Shown here: piece after piece, positions 14,701-27,900 of the stretch
Layout: every line of letters begins with the position of its first letter
Numbering within the stretch: position 1 is the stretch's first letter
Assembly: GCF_905171765.1 (NCBI RefSeq)
Contig: NC_053390.1
Span: 214,081,208 to 214,145,207, forward strand
Length of the DNA: 64,000 bases
Direction: 5' to 3'
Origin: Bufo bufo
Lineage: Eukaryota > Chordata > Amphibia > Anura > Bufonidae
Notes under the pieces: generated by a model
The model's database searches: none
What the model was told of the DNA's origin: nothing
What the model saw: only the letters and a program-made list of their open reading frames with translations
Position numbers and translations under genes: made by a program

Positions 14701-17700
14701 TAGGTCTTAAAGATATCTCTAACAAGATATGATCTTCACCTATAAGACCCATCCATTTTTGGATTGGGCCCCAGGAACTTAAGCATATCTCGAACAAGAT
14801 GATGATCTAGTCTTTGCCTTTTTGATCCATCCTTCTTATGGATCAGACTCCTTGTACTCAAGCACTGCTTATCTTGGAAAAGAACATCTGGAGGTACATA
14901 CTCTCTGGTGCAATAAATCCAACACATAAGCCTAGAGCACAGTATTATATCAACTTTGTTCAAATTTTGAGAGAACACAGCTTTGCCAAAGCCCTAGATC
15001 CGAACCTTGACTCTGCTATGTATTACATTTTATGGACAATAATGCTTTTTAAGCAACTTTCCTTAAATTATTAACAAATTGGTTAAAGGGCACCTATTTA
15101 AACAAAAAGTACAGCCTCCTCCATAACCCCTTAGCTGCCCTTACCATCTCCAATATAGGTGCGTTTTCCACCATTAGAGGTAGAAATAAGCTTTTACCAA
15201 TTTGCTAATAATTTAGGCAATGTAACAAAGAGAAATAACATAAATAAATATCATAAAACTCAACAAACTATACATTACTAGACTTTATAATTGACATTCT
15301 AGATAATAATAACTTACCCTTTCAACACACTTACTGATAGGAATCACCCGATGTTACTTTTTCCTTGAAGATGAATTAGCTTCAATTGATATGGTCTTCA
15401 CCTATAGGATCCATCCATCGTATGGACTGGGCCCAAGGTACTTCAACATAGCAATAATAAGAATTGCATATGCTTTTCACCTATAGGACCCATCCGTCTT
15501 ATGGACTCCCCCTAGGTCTTAAAGATATCTCTAACAAGATATGATCTTCACCTATAAGACCCATCCATTTTTGGATTGGGCCCCAGGAACTTAAGCATAT
15601 CTCGAACAAGATGATGATCTAGTCTTTGCCTTTTGGATCCATCCTTCTTATGGATCAGATTCCTTGTACTCAAGCACTGCTTATCTTGGAAAAGAACATC
15701 TGGAGGTACATACTCTCTGGTGCAATAAATCCAACACATAAGCCTAGAGCACAGTATTATATCAACTTTGTTCAAATTTTGAGAGAACACAGCTTTGCCA
15801 AAGCCCTAGTTCCGAACCTTGACTCTGCTATGTATTACATTTTATGGACAATAATGCTTTTTAAGCAACTTTCCTTAAATTATTAACAAATTGGTTAAAG
15901 GGCACCTATTTAAACAAAAAGTACAGCCTCCTCCATACCCCCTTATCTGCCCTTACCATCTCCAATATAGGTGCGTTTTCCCCCATTAGAGGTAGAAATA
16001 AGCTTTTACCAATTTGCTAATAATTTAGGCAATGTAACAAAGAGAAATAACATGAATAAATATCATAAAACTCAACAAACTATACATTACTAGACTTTAT
16101 AATTGACATTCTAGAAAATAATAACTTACCCTTTCAACACACTTATTGATAGGAATCACCCGATGTTACTTTTTCCTTGAAGATGAATTAGCTTCTATTG
16201 ATATGGTCTTCACCTATAGGATCCATCCATCGTATGGACTGGGCCCAAGGTACTTCAACATAGCAATAATAAGAATTGCATATGCTCTTCACCTATAGGA
16301 CCCATCCGTCTTATGGACTCCCCCCTAGGTCTTAAAGATATCTCTAACAAGATATGATCTTCACCTATAAGACCCATCCATTTTTGGATTGGGCCCCAGG
16401 AACTTAAGCATATCTCGAACAAGATGATGATCTAGTCTTTGCCTTTTGGATCCATCCTTCTTATGGATCAGACTCCTTGTACTCAAGCACTTCTTCTTAT
16501 CTTGGAAAAGAACATCTGGAGGTACATACTCTCTGGTGCAATAAATCCAACACATAAGCCTAGAGCACAGTATTATATCAACTTTGTTCAAATTTTGAGA
16601 GAACACAGCTTTGCCAAAGCCCTAGTTCCGAACCTTGACTCTGCTATGTATTATATTTTATGGACAATAATGCTTTTTAAGCAACTTTCCTTAAATTATT
16701 AACAAATTGGTTAAAGGGCACCTATTTAAACAAAAAGTACAGCCTCCTCCATAACCCCTTAGCTGCCCTTACCATCTCCAATATAGGTGCGTTTTCCACC
16801 ATTAGAGGTAGAAATAAGCTTTTACCAATTTGCTAATAATTTAGGCAATGTAACAAAGAGAAATAACATGAATAAATAGCATAAAACTCTACAAACTATA
16901 CATTACTAGACTTTATAATTGACATTCTAGATAATAATAACTTACCCTTTCAACACACTTACTGATAGGAATCACCCGATGTTACTTTTTCCTTGAAGAT
17001 GAATTAGCTTCTATTGATATGGTCTTCACCTATAGGATCCATCCATCGTATGGACTGGGCCCAAGGTACTTCAACATAGCAATAATAAGAATTGCATATG
17101 CTCTTCACCTATAGGACCCATCCATCTTATGGACTCCCGCCTAGGTCTTAAAGATATCTCTAACAAGATATGATCTTCACCTATAAGACCCATCCATTTT
17201 TGGATTGGGCCCCAGGAACTTAAGCATATCTCGAACAAGATGATGATCTAGTCTTTGCCTTTTGGATCCATCCTTCTTATGGATCAGACTCCTTGTACTC
17301 AAGCACTTCTTCTTATCTTGGAAAAGAACATCTGGAGGTACATACTCTCTGGTGCAATAAATCCAACACATAAGCCTAGAGCACAGTATTATATCAACTT
17401 TGTTCAAATTTTGAGAGAACACAGCTTTGCCAAAGCCCTAGTTCCAAACCTTGACTCTGCTATGTATTATATTTTATGGACAATAATGCTTTTTAAGCAA
17501 CTTTCCTTAAATTATTAACAAATTGGTTAAAGGGCACCTATTTAAACAAAAATACAGCCTCCTCCATAACCCCTTAGCTGCCCTTACCATCTCCAATATA
17601 GGTGCGTTTTCCACCATTAGAGGTAGAAATAAGCTTTTACCAATTTGCTAATAATTTAGGCAATGTAACAAAGAGAAATAACATGAATAAATAGCATAAA

Positions 17701-18236
17701 ACTCAACAAACTATACATTACTAGACTTTATAATTGACATTCTAGATAATAATAACTTACCCTTTCAACACACTTATTGATAGGAATCACCCGATGTTAC
17801 TTTTTCCTTGAAGATGAATTAGCTTCTATTGATATGGTCTTCACCTATAGGATCCATCCATCGTATGGACTGGGCCCAAGGTACTTCAACATAGCAATAA
17901 TAAGAATTGCATATGCTCTTCACCTATAGGACCCATCCGTCTTATGGACTCCCCCTAGGTCTTAAAGATATCTCTAACAAGATATGATCTTCACCTATAA
18001 GACCCATCCATTTTTGGATTGGGCCCCAGGAACTTAAGCATATCTCGAACAAGATGATGATCTAGTCTTTGCCTTTTGGATCCATCCTTCTTATGGATCA
18101 GACTCCTTGTACTCAAGCACTTCTTCTTATCTTGGAAAAGAACATCTGGAGGTACATACTCTCTGTGCAATAAATCCAACACATAAGCCTAGAGCACAGT
18201 ATTATATCAACTTTGTTCAAATTTGAGAGAACACAG
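5716..18236 (+). repeat. Higher-order repeat copy 1 (16 monomers)
   Basis: Landmarks: 5854, 6669, 7484, 8297, 9114, 9925, 10741, 11557, 12373, 13186, 14000, 14814, 15626, 16439, 17255, 18069. Position 1 has TTCCAAACC and GGCACATATTT. Position 2 has CTTCTTAACTTGG and CTCTTGTGC. Position 5 ends with AAAGTCACATAGAG (GTCACATAG at 9521). Position 6 has ATATCTGTAAC and CCTTGTATTC. Positions 7-8 have GGAAAATAACATC. These markers recur about 13.0 kb later in copies 2 and 3, which defines the 16-monomer period. The last monomer (18069) has 1-bp losses (CTCTGTGC, CAAATTTGAG) leading into the eroded junction. Confidence 0.85.
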
Positions 18237-18715
18237 TCCATTGGCTTATGGACTCCCCCCTAAGGTCTTAAAGATATCTCTAACAGATATGATCTTCACC
18301 TATAAGACCATCATTTTTTGGATTGGGCAAAGACTTAAGCTTATTCGACAGTGATGATTAGTCTTTGCCTTTTGCATCCTTTTTTGGATCAGACTCCTTC
18401 CTTCAAGCATTCCCCTTATCTTGATAAGTACATCTATATAGGTGTCTCTTTTACCATAGATAGAAATAAGCTATAAACCCATGCTATTATTTGGCATTGG
18501 TCACAAGAAACAATTAAAAGCATATCTCTCAACAACTATACTTCTAGTCTTTTATTTTTGATCATAACTTACCCTTTAAGACAGACTCTTGAATCAACAT
18601 TTTACTTTTCTTGAAAGAACATCTGGAGGTACATACTCTCTGGTGCAATAAATCCAACACATAAGCCTAGAGCACAGTATTATATCAACTTTGTTCAAAT
18701 TTTGAGAGAACACAG
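18237..18715 (+). repeat. Eroded HOR junction 2 (degenerate monomer remnant)
   Basis: It begins like the other junctions with AACACAGTCCATTGG, then from about 18240 to 18613 reads as a collapsed monomer full of indels. Subrepeat pieces are followed by a jump from TACATCTAT straight to ATAGGTG, then shortened pieces of the HindIII region and the AT-rich tail, and finally TTTACTTTTCTTGAA joined to AGAACATCTGG. From 18614 to 18715 the sequence is again near-perfect and ends with the b-block boundary AACACAG. Divergence here far exceeds anything else in the window, so either a decayed remnant or a poor local consensus is possible. Confidence 0.75.
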
Positions 18716-21700
18716 TCCATTGGTCTTATGGACTCCCCCCTAGGTCTTAAAGATATCTCTAACAAGATATGATCTTCACCTATAAGACCCATCAATTTTT
18801 GGATTGGGCCCCAGGAACTTAAGCATATCTCGAACAAGATGATGATCTAGTCTTTGCCTTTTGGATCCATCCTTCTTATGGATCAGACTCCTTGTACTCA
18901 AGCACTTCTTCTTATCTTGGAAAAGAACATCTGGAGGTACATACTCTCTGGTGCAATAAATCCAACACATAAGCCTAGAGCACAGTATTATATCAACTTT
19001 GTTCAAATTTTGAGAGAACACAGCTTTGCCAAAGCCCTAGTTCCAAACCTTGACTCTGCTATGTATTATATTTTATGGACAATAATGCTTTTTAAGCAAC
19101 TTTCCTTAAATTATTAACAAATTGGTTAAAGGGCACTTATTTAAACAAAAAGTACAGCCTCCTCCATAACCCCTTAGCTGCCCTTACCATCTCCAATATA
19201 GGTGCGTTTTCCACCATTAGAGGTAGAAATAAGCTTTTACCAATTTGCTAATAATTTAGGCAATGTAACAAGAGAAATAACATGAATAAATATCATAAAA
19301 CTCAACAAACTATACATTACTAGACTTTATAATTGACATTCTAGATAATAATAACTTACCCTTTCAACACACTTATTGATAGGAATCACCCGATGTTACT
19401 TTTTCCTTGAAGATGAATTAGCTTCTATTGATATGGTCTTCACCTATAGGATCCATCCATCGTATGGACTGGGCCCAAGGTACTTCAACATAGCAATAAT
19501 AAGAATTGCATATGCTCTTCACCTATAGGACCCATCCGTCTTATGGACTCCCCCTAGGTCTTAAAGATATCTCTAACAAGATATGATCTTCACCTATAAG
19601 ACCCATCCATTTTTGGATTGGGCCCCAGGAACTTAAGCATATCTCGAACAAGATGATGATCTAGTCTTTGCCTTTTGGATCCATCCTTCTTATGGATCAG
19701 ACTCCTTGTACTCAAGCACTTCTTCTTATCTTGGAAAATAACATCTGGAGGTACATACTCTCTGGTGCAATAAATCCAACACATAAGCCTAGAGCACAGT
19801 ATTATATCAACTTTGTTCAAATTTTGAGAGAACACAGCTTTGCCAAAGCCCTAGTTCCGAACCTTGACTCTGCTATGTATTACATTTTATGGACAATAAT
19901 GCTTTTTAAGCAACTTTCCTTAAATTATTAACAAATTGGTTAAAGGGCACCTATTTAAACAAAAAGTACAGCCTCCTCCATAACCCCTTAGCTGCCCTTA
20001 CCATCTCCAATATAGGTGCGTTTTCCACCATTAGAGGTAGAAATAAGCTTTTACCAATTTGCTAATAATTTAGGCAATGTAACAAGAGAAATAACATGAA
20101 TAAATATCATAAAACTCAACAAACTATACATTACTAGACTTTATAATTGACATTCTAGATAATAATAACTTACCCTTTCAACACACTTATTGATAGGAAT
20201 CACCCGATGTTACTTTTTCCTTGAAGATGAATTAGCTTCTATTGATATGGTCTTCACCTATAGGATCCATCCATCGTATGGACTGGGCCCAAGGTACTTC
20301 AACATAGCAATAATAAGAATTGCATATGCTCTTCACCTATAGGACCCATCCGTCTTATGGACTCCCCCCTAGGTCTTAAAGATATCTCTAACAAGATATG
20401 ATCTTCACCTATAAGACCCATCCATTTTTGGATTGGGCCCCAGGAACTTAAGCATATCTCGAACAAGATGATGATCTAGTCTTTGCCTTTTGGATCCATC
20501 CTTCTTATGGATCAGACTCCTTGTACTCAAGCACTTCTTCTTATCTTGGAAAATAACATCTGGAGGTACATACTCTCTGGTGCAATAAATCCAACACATA
20601 AGCCTAGAGCACAGTATTATATCAACTTTGTTCAAATTTTGAGAGAACATAGCTTTGCCAAAGCCCTAGTTCCGAACCTTGACTCTGCTATGTATTATAT
20701 TTTATGGACAATAATGCTTTTTAAGCAACTTTCCTTAAATTATTAACAAATTGGTTAAAGGGCACCTATTTAAACAAAAAGTACAGCCTCCTCCATAACC
20801 CCTTAGCTGCCCTTACCATCTCCAATATAGGTGCGTTTTCCACCATTAGAGGTAGAAATAAGCTTTTACCAATTTGCTAATAATTTAGGCAAAGTAACAA
20901 AGAGAAATAACATGAATAAATAGCATAAAACTCTACAAATTATACATTACTAGACTTTATAATTGACATTCTAGATAATAATAACTTACCCTTTCAACAC
21001 ACTTACTGATAGGAATCACCCGATGTTACTCTTTCCTTGAAGATGAATTAGCTTCTATTGATATGGTCTTCACCTATAGGATCCATCCATCGTATGGACT
21101 GGGCCCAAGGTACTTCAACATAGCAATAATAAGAATTGCATATGCTCTTCACCTATAGGACCCATCCGTCTTATGGACTCCCCCTAGGTCTTAAAGATAT
21201 CTCTAACAAGATATGATCTTCACCTATAAGACCCATCCATTTTTGGATTGGGCCCCAGGAACTTAAGCATATCTCGAACAAGATGATGATCTAGTCTTTG
21301 CCTTTTGGATCCATCCTTCTTATGGATCAGACTCCTTGTACTCAAGCACTTCTTCTTATCTTGGAAAAGAACATCTGGAGGTACATACTCTCTGGTGCAA
21401 TAAATCCAACACATAAGCCTAGAGCACAGTATTATATCAACTTTGTTCAAATTTTGAGAGAACACAGCTTTGCCAAAGCCCTAGTTCCGAACCTTGACTC
21501 TGCTATGTATTACATTTTATGGACAATAATGCTTTTTAAGCAACTTTCCTTAAATTATTAACAAATTGGTTAAAGGGCACCTATTTAAACAAAAAGTTCA
21601 GCCTCCTCCATAACCCCTTAGCTGCCCTTACCATCTCCAATATAGGTGCGTTTTCCACCATTAGAGGTAGAAATAAGCTTTTACCAATTTGCTAATAATT

Positions 21701-24315
21701 TAGGCAATGTAACAAAGAGAAATTACATGAATAAATATCATAAAACTCTACAAACTATACATTACTAGACTTTATAATTGACATTCTAGATAATAATAAC
21801 TTACCCTTTCAACACACTTATTGATAGGAATCACCCGATGTTACTTTTTCCTTGAAGATGAATTAGCTTCTATTGATATGGTCTTCACCTATAGGATCCA
21901 TCCATCGTATGGACTGGGCCCAAGGTACTTCAACATAGCAATAATAAGAATTGTATATGCTCTTCACCTATAGGACCCATCCGTCTTATGGACCCCCCCT
22001 AGGTCTTAAAGATATCTCTAACAAGATATGATCTTCACCTATAAGACCCATCCATTTTTGGATTGGGCCCCAGGAACTTAAGCATATCTCGAACAAGATG
22101 ATGATCTAGTCTTTGCCTTTTGGATCCATCCTTCTTATGGATCAGATTCCTTGTACTCAAGCACTGCTTATCTTGGAAAAGAACATCTGGAGGTACATAC
22201 TCTCTGGTGCAATAAATCCAACACATAAGCCTAGAGCACAGTATTATATCAACTTTGTTCAAATTTTGAGAGAACACAGCTTTGCCAAAGCCCTAGTTCC
22301 GAACCTTGACTCTGCTATGTATTATATTTTATGGACAATAATGCTTTTTACGCAACTTTCATTAAATTATTAACAAATTGGTTAAAGGGCACCTATTTAA
22401 ACAAAAATACAGCCTCCTCCATAACCCCTTAGCTCCCCTTACCATCTCCAATATAGGTGCGTTTTCCCCCATTAGAGGTAGAAATAAGCTTTTACCAATT
22501 TGCTAATAATTTAGGCAAAGTCACATAGAGAAATAACATGAATAAATAGCATAATGCTCTACAACTATACATTGCTAGACTTTATAATTGACATTCTAGA
22601 TAATAATAATTTACCCTTTCAACACACTTACTGATAGGAATCACCCGATGTTACTTTTTCCTTGAAGATGAATTAGCTTCAATTGATATGGTCTTCACCC
22701 ATAGGATCCATCCATCGTATGGACTGGGCCCAAGGTACTTCAACATAGCAATAATAAGAATTGCATATGCTTTTCACCTATAGGACCCATCCGTCTTATG
22801 GACTCCCCCCTAGGTCTTAAAGATATCTGTAACAAGATATGATCTTCACCTATAAGACCCATCCATTTTTGGATTGGGCCCCAGGAACTTAAGCATATCT
22901 CGAACAAGATGATGATCTAGTCTTTGCCTTTTGGATCCATCCTTCTTATGGATCAGACTCCTTGTACTCAAGCACTTCTTCTTATCTTGGAAAAGAACAT
23001 CTGGAGGTACATACTCTCTGGTGCAATAAATCCAACACATAAGCCTAGAGCACAGTATTATATCAACTTTGTTCAAATTTTGAGAGAACACAGCTTTGCC
23101 AAAGCCCTAGTTCCGAACCTTGACTCTGCTATGTATTACATTTTATGGACAATAATGCTTTTTAAGCAACTTTCCTTAAATTATTAACAAATTGGTTAAA
23201 GGGCACCTATTTAAACAAAAAGTACAGCCTCCTCCATAACCCCTTAGCTGCCCTTACCATCTCCAATATAGGTGCGTTTTCCACCATTAGAGGTAGAAAT
23301 AAGCTTTTACCAATTTGCTAATAATTTAGGCAATGTAACAAGAGAAATAACATGAATAAATAGCATAAAACTCAACAAACTATACATTACTAGACTTTAT
23401 AATTGACATTCTAGATAATAATAACTTACCCTTTCAACACACTTATTGATAGGAATCACCCGATGTTACTTTTTCCTTGAAGATGAATTAGCTTCTATTG
23501 ATATGGTCTTCACCTATAGGATCCATCCATCGTATGGACTGGGCCCAAGGTACTTCAACATAGCAATAATAAGAATTGCATATGCTCTTCACCTATAGGA
23601 CCCATCCGTCTTATGGACTCCCCCCTAGGTCTTAAAGATATCTCTAACAAGATATGATCTTCACCTATAAGACCCATCAATTTTTGGATTGGGCCCCAGG
23701 AACTTAAGCATATCTCGAACAAGATGATGATCTAGTCTTTGCCTTTTGGATCCATCCTTCTTATGGATCAGACTCCTTGTACTCAAGCACTTCTTCTTAT
23801 CTTGGAAAATAACATCTGGAGGTACATACTCTCTGGTGCAATAAATCCAACACATAAGCCTAGAGCACAGTATTATATCAACTTTGTTCAAATTTTGAGA
23901 GAACACAGCTTTGCCAAAGCCCTAGTTCCGAACCTTGACTCTGCTATGTATTATATTTTATGGACAATAATGCTTTTTAAGCAACTTTCCTTAAATTATT
24001 AACAAATTGGTTAAAGGGCACCTATTTAAACAAAAAGTACAGCCTCCTCCATAACCCCTTAGCTGCCCTTACCATCTCCAATATAGGTGCGTTTTCCACC
24101 ATTAGAGGTAGAAATAAGCTTTTACCAATTTGCTAATAATTTAGGCAATGTAACAAAGAGAAATAACATGAATAAATATCATAAAACTCTACAAACTATA
24201 CATTACTAGACTTTATAATTGACATTCTAGATAATAATAACTTACCCTTTCAACACACTTACTGATAGGAATCACCCGATGTTACTTTTTCCTTGAAGAT
24301 GAATTAGCTTCTATT

Positions 24316-24620
24316 GATATGGTCTTCACCTATAGGATCCATCCATCGTATGGACTGGGCCCAAGGTACTTCAACATAGCAATAATAAGAATTGCATATG
24401 CTCTTCACCTATAGGACCCATCCGTCTTATGGACTCCCCCTAGGTCTTAAAGATATCTCTAACAAGATATGATCTTCACCTATAAGACCCATCCATTTTT
24501 GGATTGGGCCCCAGGAACTTAAGCATATCTCGAACAAGATGATGATCTAGTCTTTGCCTTTTGGATCCATCCTTCTTATGGATCAGACTCCTTGTACTCA
24601 AGCACTTCTTCTTATCTTGG
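24316..24620 (+). repeat. Four internal ~75-bp subrepeats within the monomer
   Basis: Four diverged copies lie head to tail: 24316-24394 (79 bp), 24395-24465 (71 bp), 24466-24543 (78 bp) and 24544 to about 24620 (77 bp). Each opens with a relative of GATATGGTCTTCACCTATA (copy 4 is GATCTAGTCTTTGCCTTTT). Each continues with a CCATCC hairpin block followed by ATGGA or TGGAT, and ends with a relative of ACTTAAGCATATC (copy 1 ACTTCAACATAGC, copy 2 TCTTAAAGATATC, copy 4 ACTCAAGCACTTC). The same arrangement is present in every full monomer. The monomer therefore seems to have incorporated an older short tandem repeat that diverged before the 815-bp unit was amplified. Confidence 0.85.
24564..24584. 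repeat. Perfect 7-bp hairpin in subrepeat 4
   Basis: GATCCAT (24564-24570) and ATGGATC (24578-24584) are exact reverse complements around the 7-nt loop CCTTCTT. Equivalent smaller hairpins sit at the same place in the other subrepeats. Copy 1 has TCCAT/ATGGA at 24342-24354 with a 3-nt loop. Copy 2 has CCAT/ATGG at 24418-24432 with a 7-nt loop. Copy 3 has ATCCA/TGGAT at 24491-24504 with a T4 loop, flanked by CCC and GGG. The partial and junction monomers with GCATCC shorten the stem. Pairing is read from sequence; whether it forms in vivo is unknown. Confidence 0.75.
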
Positions 24621-24803
24621 AAAATAACATCTGGAGGTACATACTCTCTGGTGCAATAAATCCAACACATAAGCCTAGAGCACAGTATTATATCAACTTT
24701 GTTCAAATTTTGAGAGAACACAGCTTTGCCAAAGCCCTAGTTCCAAACCTTGACTCTGCTATGTATTATATTTTATGGACAATAATGCTTTTTAAGCAAC
24801 TTT

Positions 24804-24960
24804 CCTTAAATTATTAACAAATTGGTTAAAGGGCACTTATTTAAACAAAAAGTACAGCCTCCTCCATAACCCCTTAGCTGCCCTTACCATCTCCAATATA
24901 GGTGCGTTTTCCACCATTAGAGGTAGAAATAAGCTTTTACCAATTTGCTAATAATTTAGG
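24804..24960. repeat. Imperfect 27-28 bp inverted repeat, ~102-bp spacer
   Basis: The left arm (24804-24831) begins CCTTAAATTATTAACAAATT. The right arm (24934-24960) begins CTTTTACCAATTTGCTAATA. The reverse complement of the left arm differs from the right arm by two substitutions and one single-base gap. The 102-bp spacer contains the C-rich patch and an internal ATATAGGTG, which in most monomers partly pairs with CACCTAT just inside the left arm (this unit has CACTTAT). The pair is retained in essentially all monomers. It could be a relic of a small inverted-repeat element or a cruciform-forming part of the satellite. No target-site duplication or element boundary is evident. Confidence 0.75.
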
Positions 24961-27900
24961 CAATGTAACAAAGAGAAATAACATGAATAAATAGCATAAA
25001 ACTCAACAAACTATACATTACTAGACTTTATAATTGACATTCTAGATAATAATAACTTACCCTTTCAACACACTTACTGATAGGAATCACCCGATGTTAC
25101 TTTTTCCTTGAAGATGAATTAGCTTCTATTGATATGGTCTTCACCTATAGGATCCATCCATCGTATGGACTGGGCCCAAGGTACTTCAACATAGCAATAA
25201 TAAGAATTGCATATGCTCTTCACCTATAGGACCCATCCGTCTTATGGACTCCCCCCTAGGTCTTAAAGATATCTCTAACAAGATATGATCTTCACCTATA
25301 AGACCCATCCATTTTTGGATTGGGCCCCAGGAACTTAAGCATATCTCGAACAAGATGATGATCTAGTCTTTGCCTTTTGGATCCATCCTTCTTATGGATC
25401 AGACTCCTTGTACTCAAGCACTTCTTATCTTGGAAAAGAACATCTGGAGGTACATACTCTCTGGTGCAATAAATCCAACACATAAGCCTAGAGCACAGTA
25501 TTATATCAACTTTGTTCAAATTTTGAGAGAACACAGCTTTGCCAAAGCCCTAGTTCCGAACCTTGACTCTGCTATGTATTACATTTTATGGACAATAATG
25601 CTTTTTAAGCAACTTTCCTTAAATTATTAACAAATTGGTTAAAGGGCACCTATTTAAACAAAAAGTACAGCCTCCTCCATAACCCCTTAGCTGCCCTTAC
25701 CATCTCCAATATAGGTGCGTTTTCCACCATTAGAGGTAGAAATAAGCTTTTACCAATTTGCTAATAATTTAGGCAATGTAACAAGAGAAATAACATGAAT
25801 AAATATCATAAAACTCAACAAACTATACATTACTAGACTTTATAATTGACATTCTAGATAATAATAACTTACCCTTTCAACACACTTATTGATAGGAATC
25901 ACCCGATGTTACTTTTTCCTTGAAGATGAATTAGCTTCTATTGATATGGTCTTCACCTATAGGATCCATCCATCGTATGGACTGGGCCCAAGGTACTTCA
26001 ACATAGCAATAATAAGAATTGCATATGCTCTTCACCTATAGGACCCATCCGTCTTATGGACTCCCCCTAGGTCTTAAAGATATCTCTAACAAGATATGAT
26101 CTTCACCTATAAGACCCATCCATTTTTGGATTGGGCCCCAGGAACTTAAGCATATCTCGAACAAGATGATGATCTAGTCTTTGCCTTTTGGATCCATCCT
26201 TCTTATGGATCAGACTCCTTGTACTCAAGCACTGCTTATCTTGGAAAAGAACATCTGGAGGTACATACTCTCTGGTGCAATAAATCCAACACATAAGCCT
26301 AGAGCACAGTATTATATCAACTTTGTTCAAATTTTGAGAGAACACAGCTTTGCCAAAGCCCTAGTTCCGAACCTTGACTCTGCTATGTATTACATTTTAT
26401 GGACAATAATGCTTTTTAAGCAACTTTCCTTAAATTATTAACAAATTGGTTAAAGGGCACCTATTTAAACAAAAAGTACAGCCTCCTCCATAACCCCTTA
26501 GCTTCCCCGTACCATCTCCAATATAGGTGCGTTTTCCCCCATTAGAGGTAGAAATAAGCTTTTACCAATTTGCTAATAATTTAGGCAATGTAACAAAGAG
26601 AAATAACATGAATAAATAGCATAAAACTCTACAAACTATACATTACTAGACTTTATAATTGACATTCTAGATAATAATAACTTACCCTTTCAACATACTT
26701 ACTGATAGGAATCACCCGATGTTACTTTTTCCTTGAAGATGAATTAGCTTCTATTGATATGGTCTTCACCTATAGGATCCATCCATCGTATGGACTGGGC
26801 CCAAGGTACTTCAACATAGCAATAATAAGAATTGCATATGCTCTTCACCTATAGGACCCATCCGTCTTATGGACTCCCCCCTAGGTCTTAAAGATATCTC
26901 TAACAAGATATGATCTTCACCTATAAGACCCATCCATTTTTGGATTGGGCCCCAGGAACTTAAGCATATCTCGAACAAGATGATGATCTAGTCTTTGCCT
27001 TTTGGATCCATCCTTCTTATGGATCAGACTCCTTGTACTCAAGCACTTCTTCTTATCTTGGAAAATAACATCTGGAGGTACATACTCTCTGGTGCAATAA
27101 ATCCAACACATAAGCCTAGAGCACAGTATTATATCAACTTTGTTCAAATTTTGAGAGAACACAGCTTTGCCAAAGCCCTAGTTCCAAACCTTGACTCTGC
27201 TATGTATTATATTTTATGGACAATAATGCTTTTTAAGCAACTTTCCTTAAATTATTAACAAATTGGTTAAAGGGCACCTATTTAAACAAAAAGTACAGCC
27301 TCCTCCATAACCCCTTAGCTGCCCTTACCATCTCCAATATAGGTGCGTTTTCCACCATTAGAGGTAGAAATAAGCTTTTACCAATTTGCTAATAATTTAG
27401 GCAATGTAACAGAGAAATAACATGAATAAATATCATAAAACTCAACAAACTATACATTACTAGACTTTATAATTGACATTCTAGATAATAATAACTTACC
27501 CTTTCAACACACTTATTGATAGGAATCACCCGATGTTACTTTTTCCTTGAAGATGAATTAGCTTCTATTGATATGGTCTTCACCTATAGGATCCATCCAT
27601 CGTATGGACTGGGCCCAAGGTACTTCAACATAGCAATAATAAGAATTGCATATGCTCTTCACCTATAGGACCCATCCATCTTATGGACTCCCCCCTAGGT
27701 CTTAAAGATATCTCTAACAAGATATGATCTTCACCTATAAGACCCATCCATTTTTGGATTGGGCCCCAGGAACTTAAGCATATCTCGAACAAGATGATGA
27801 TCTAGTCTTTGCCTTTTGGATCCATCCTTCTTATGGATCAGATTCCTTGTACTCAAGCACTGCTTATCTTGGAAAAGAACATCTGGAGGTACATACTCTC

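Larger units (their letters stand above)
24316..25130 (+). repeat. Reference monomer (815 bp)
   Basis: This is a clean unit chosen to describe the monomer, running from one GATATGGTCTTCACC to the base before the next. In order it holds: four diverged 71-79 bp subrepeats (24316 to about 24620); a moderately AT-rich stretch with GGAGGTACATACTCTCTGG and GAGAACACAGC; the left arm of an inverted repeat (24804-24831); a C-rich patch with CCTCCTCCATAACCCC; the right arm with the HindIII site (24934-24960); and a strongly AT-rich tail to 25130. It belongs to the subtype with TGGAAAATAACATC where most units have TGGAAAAGAACATC. Phase is arbitrary, as in any tandem array. Confidence 0.9.

Noticed and set aside
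24316..25130. CENP-B box in the monomer
   Set aside because: No match to the TTCG-n4-A-n2-CGGG pattern. The nearby TCTCGAAC and CACCCGATG lack the required spacing and partner bases.
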